Shown: one piece after another, positions 61,639 through 64,000 of the stretch | How positions within the stretch are numbered: position 1 is the first letter of the stretch | Layout: the number at the start of each line of letters is the position of its first letter | Source of the DNA: Neospora caninum Liverpool | Lineage: Eukaryota; Apicomplexa; Conoidasida; Eucoccidiorida; Sarcocystidae | DNA: 64,000 bases | NCBI RefSeq assembly: GCF_000208865.1 | Contig: NC_018393.1 | Coordinates: 3,242,714 to 3,306,713, forward strand | Reading direction: 5' to 3' | Notes under the pieces: model-generated | What the model saw: the letters and a program-made list of their open reading frames with translations, nothing else | What the model was told of the DNA's origin: nothing | Databases searched by the model: none | Program-made: the position numbers and the translations under genes

Positions 61639-63585
61639 ATGGAGACTTGGAAACAAAAGGTCCCCCAATACTTGTCTCTCCATGGCAGCAACTCCTTAAG
61701 GGGGGGGAAGAAAACTTACAACTCCAATGTGCTCGTGGACAACTGGTACGGAAACAAACGCTCGCATTCTTCGAGAACCTCTCCCAAAATGCATTATGGG
61801 CAGGCATCCTCGCTCTCGTCACCGGCCGAGGGGTGCCGCGTTCACGCCGCTGGTCCTGTCACGGCCCCAACAGACAGCCCCTTTAGGCGCCAGTTTCAGT
61901 CCCCTTTTCCCACAGTCTGTGCCTTTCCCGTCAACTCGTGGAGGTCCATGACGTCTGTTTCGCCAAAACACCCGGTCTGTCCGTCTTCACAGCGCGCAGG
62001 ACGTCTCTGGGCGAAAACGCGGCTGCGGTGGTGGTAGCTAGATAACCTCGGCACTCGCGAGCGCGACAAAGATTGCGAGGCACGTCCCTGTAGACTTCTA
62101 CTCGGATTGTTGAGCAACACAAGTCTAGTTCCCTGTGCTGTTTGTCGCTGGTTTTGCTATTTAGGCGAAATGACCGTTTAGATGTCAAAACCGAGCAGAA
62201 ATTGACTTCGTGGCGCATTCCCCATCCCCTCTATCCCGATGTTCCGCAAGGATCAAAGTACGAAACAAATTATCGACAGAGCTATGACTACGAAGACTGG
62301 GCACGCCGCCCCGTGAGCCTGTCGAAATACGGGATTCTCGGGCAAGACGACTCAGGGCCGGAATCCTGGACCACGGAGACGCGTTCGGAATACGAGTAAG
62401 TGACCAGAAGGGTATCGTGCCGCCTCCGTGGAGACTCTCAAGGACCGAACAATTCGGTGTCTTGTTGACCAGTGACTTATAGCACTGAGCGCTTGCCGTA
62501 GAAAATGCTGTTTATATTGCATAACTTTCTTTGTGGGTCACCTCCGTTGCCACTTTTGGAGCACCGGGATTGACACAAAGGACACCAGACTCACGCTTGT
62601 AGCAAAGATGCTGGAAGCAAGCTCTGTTTTTGACGGCTATGGTTCTCAGTCGATACGGGAAACTCGTCTTTCGCTTACCACACGAGGTGAAAATCGAGTT
62701 AGCCAGGTGAAAAGACGACGCCGGATGTGGAGCTTTCGCTTCAGATAGCAAGTGTGCTCGAAAGCCCGGGCAGGAAATGGGTAAACCTGTTGCGAGGTTT
62801 GACTTTCCCGAAAACTTGTCTCCAACACGTGCGTTGCGTTGTGTCTCCCAACAGGTCGCCGAGACGCCGAAGGGATCGACTTATGGCCCAGGGCCGGTGG
62901 CCCTACGGAAAAGATATCTATGCACGACCTGTCCACGGGAAAGAGGGTGTCTTGTGTAAGTCTGTTAAAACCCTTCGGGGGAAGAAGAGGGCGAAGGCAA
63001 GGGCTAGCGCAGTCACCAGAAAACGTTCTTCTCGATTTTAGGCTTCGTGGGTAATGTCCGTCGTCGTTCACGCGTTTCTCTGGAGTCAACGACCGTTTTT
63101 GCCGTCGCTGTTTTGCGTGTGCAGCTCATCCCATGGCGATTCATGTGAGTCCTACGCACCGAGAAGACTACATTCGCTCGCTTTCTCCCCGTCCACCTCA
63201 TGAAAAACCTCCCGCTGGAGTCCCGAGCGGTTCCGGGCAACTGCCTCGTGGTTCACCGTATGCAGATTCCGCCCAGTCACAAGACGGCCATACAGAGCAG
63301 AAAAATTTCTGTCGTGTCACTTGTGGGGACCCAAGTGGTCAGCCAGGTGTACAAGACGTCAGTGTAGACAACCACGCGTTGCCTGCAGGCTCTCACGGTT
63401 TTCCTGGATATCCTGTCCACGTTAGACAGGCAAACGGCGGGGAATATCAGCAAGGCTATCCGGGGGCTCTCGCCACTGAAGGCAGCCTCGTTCGGCATGG
63501 CGAACAAACAGCCGGTGCTGCAGGGAGATGTTGCAGGCAAACCCCCGAGGACGGAGGAGAGGTGAAACGCGCCCACGGCATCTGA
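61639..63585 (+). CDS. CFAP107-like putative microtubule-associated protein
   Basis: Exons 61639-62033, 62165-62395, 62855-62955 and 63125-63585; 395 residues, phases consistent. The start has an ideal context (GAAAATGG). Near the N-terminus [20 protein letters not shown] resembles the KYSTKVLTGNWMEER type of segment in the ciliary doublet inner protein CFAP107. The middle is rich in Tyr, Trp, Arg and Pro ([20 protein letters not shown], then [18 protein letters not shown]), typical of extended proteins that line microtubule walls. The C-terminal ~150 residues are Gly/Pro/Gln/His-rich and probably disordered. Coccidia build flagella only in male gametes, so expression there would be expected; a role on subpellicular microtubules is the alternative. 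The exon 1 donor (TG|GTAGCT) is weak. The family link is a pattern match by eye and needs a profile search. Confidence 0.6.
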
Positions 63586-64000
63586 GACAAGTCAGGGTTT
63601 CAGGAGGAAGAGTCGGATCCGCAGTGAACTGTGACCTGGGCAGCTGCCGATTGCCAGTGATCGAGGGCGATTTGTTCGGAGTCCGAACCCTGAAGTGCTC
63701 GTAACGTCACGAGATTGTCTTTGTTCATATAATGAAAGCCTCAACAGACGCGGTTCAAATTCAGCACGTGGCTTCTCGGTAGGCACCCACAACCGAGTTG
63801 CCATTGTGACAGAATCTGGTCAACCCAATCCGTGTAGGGACCGGAGGTCGTCGCAAACGAAAGTACAGCGAACGCAATTGCCACACGTGGGAAGGAAGCA
63901 GAGCAAGGAAAGTCCTTTGGATCTCTGAAGAGCCGTACTCAAGATGGGATTTGTCTAGGCGCCTTGTGCTTTACTCGGGTTACACGTGCCGTTCGTGCTG
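63586..64000. other. downstream flank to window end, no gene recognised
   Basis: Presumed 3' UTR of the preceding gene. The last ATG- or TTG-opened frames are short and without motifs. Confidence 0.45.

Noticed and set aside
63690..63770. T-loop-like GGTTCAAATTC suggesting a tRNA
   Set aside because: No matching D-arm, anticodon arm or acceptor stem could be paired around it.

Overview
This is nuclear DNA from a tissue-cyst-forming coccidian (Apicomplexa, Sarcocystidae). Genes are rich in GT-AG introns, introns and spacers carry AT and TATC microsatellites, and the window contains a micronemal adhesin of the MIC2 type and a plasmepsin-like membrane aspartyl protease of the ASP1 type. The MIC2 A domain looks clearly diverged from the Toxoplasma gondii protein as I remember it, so I favour Neospora caninum or a close relative over T. 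gondii or Hammondia. The species call is an inference. The gene models below were spliced by eye, using reading phase and family motifs; all exon lengths sum to whole reading frames.

Layout. 1.1-2.5 kb (-): PEX7, the PTS2 import receptor of peroxisomes. 2.7-3.0 kb (+): a doubtful small gene, divergent from PEX7. 5.8-11.1 kb (+): nine-exon ASP1-like aspartyl protease, with a 30-bp duplication that copies a splice donor. 13.2-15.1 kb (+): mitochondrial ribosomal protein mL54. 18.8-27.3 kb (+): a giant (about 2666 aa) low-complexity AT-hook protein with a conserved-looking C-terminal block. 30.3-32.1 kb (+): mitochondrial-looking thioredoxin-fold protein without the CXXC motif. 33.9-39.2 kb (-): SNIP1/DAWDLE-type FHA protein; one of its introns holds a 100-N assembly gap and one arm of a 606-bp inverted duplication whose partner lies just behind the thioredoxin-like gene. 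42.5-45.8 kb (-): MIC2 adhesin. 50.3-58.9 kb (+): fifteen-exon cullin of the CUL3 type, with one probable GC-AG intron. 61.6-63.6 kb (+): a four-exon protein with a motif resembling the ciliary microtubule inner protein CFAP107.

The genes do not form one pathway. Two act in invasion or the secretory/pellicle system (MIC2, ASP1-like), two in mitochondria (mL54, probably the thioredoxin-like protein), one in peroxisomal import (PEX7), one in RNA processing (SNIP1), one in ubiquitin ligation (CUL3), one probably in the nucleus (AT-hook), and one perhaps in flagellar or cortical microtubules. The most notable signals are the inverted duplication abutting the gap, the duplicated splice donor in the protease, the AT-hook giant and the CFAP107-like gene.
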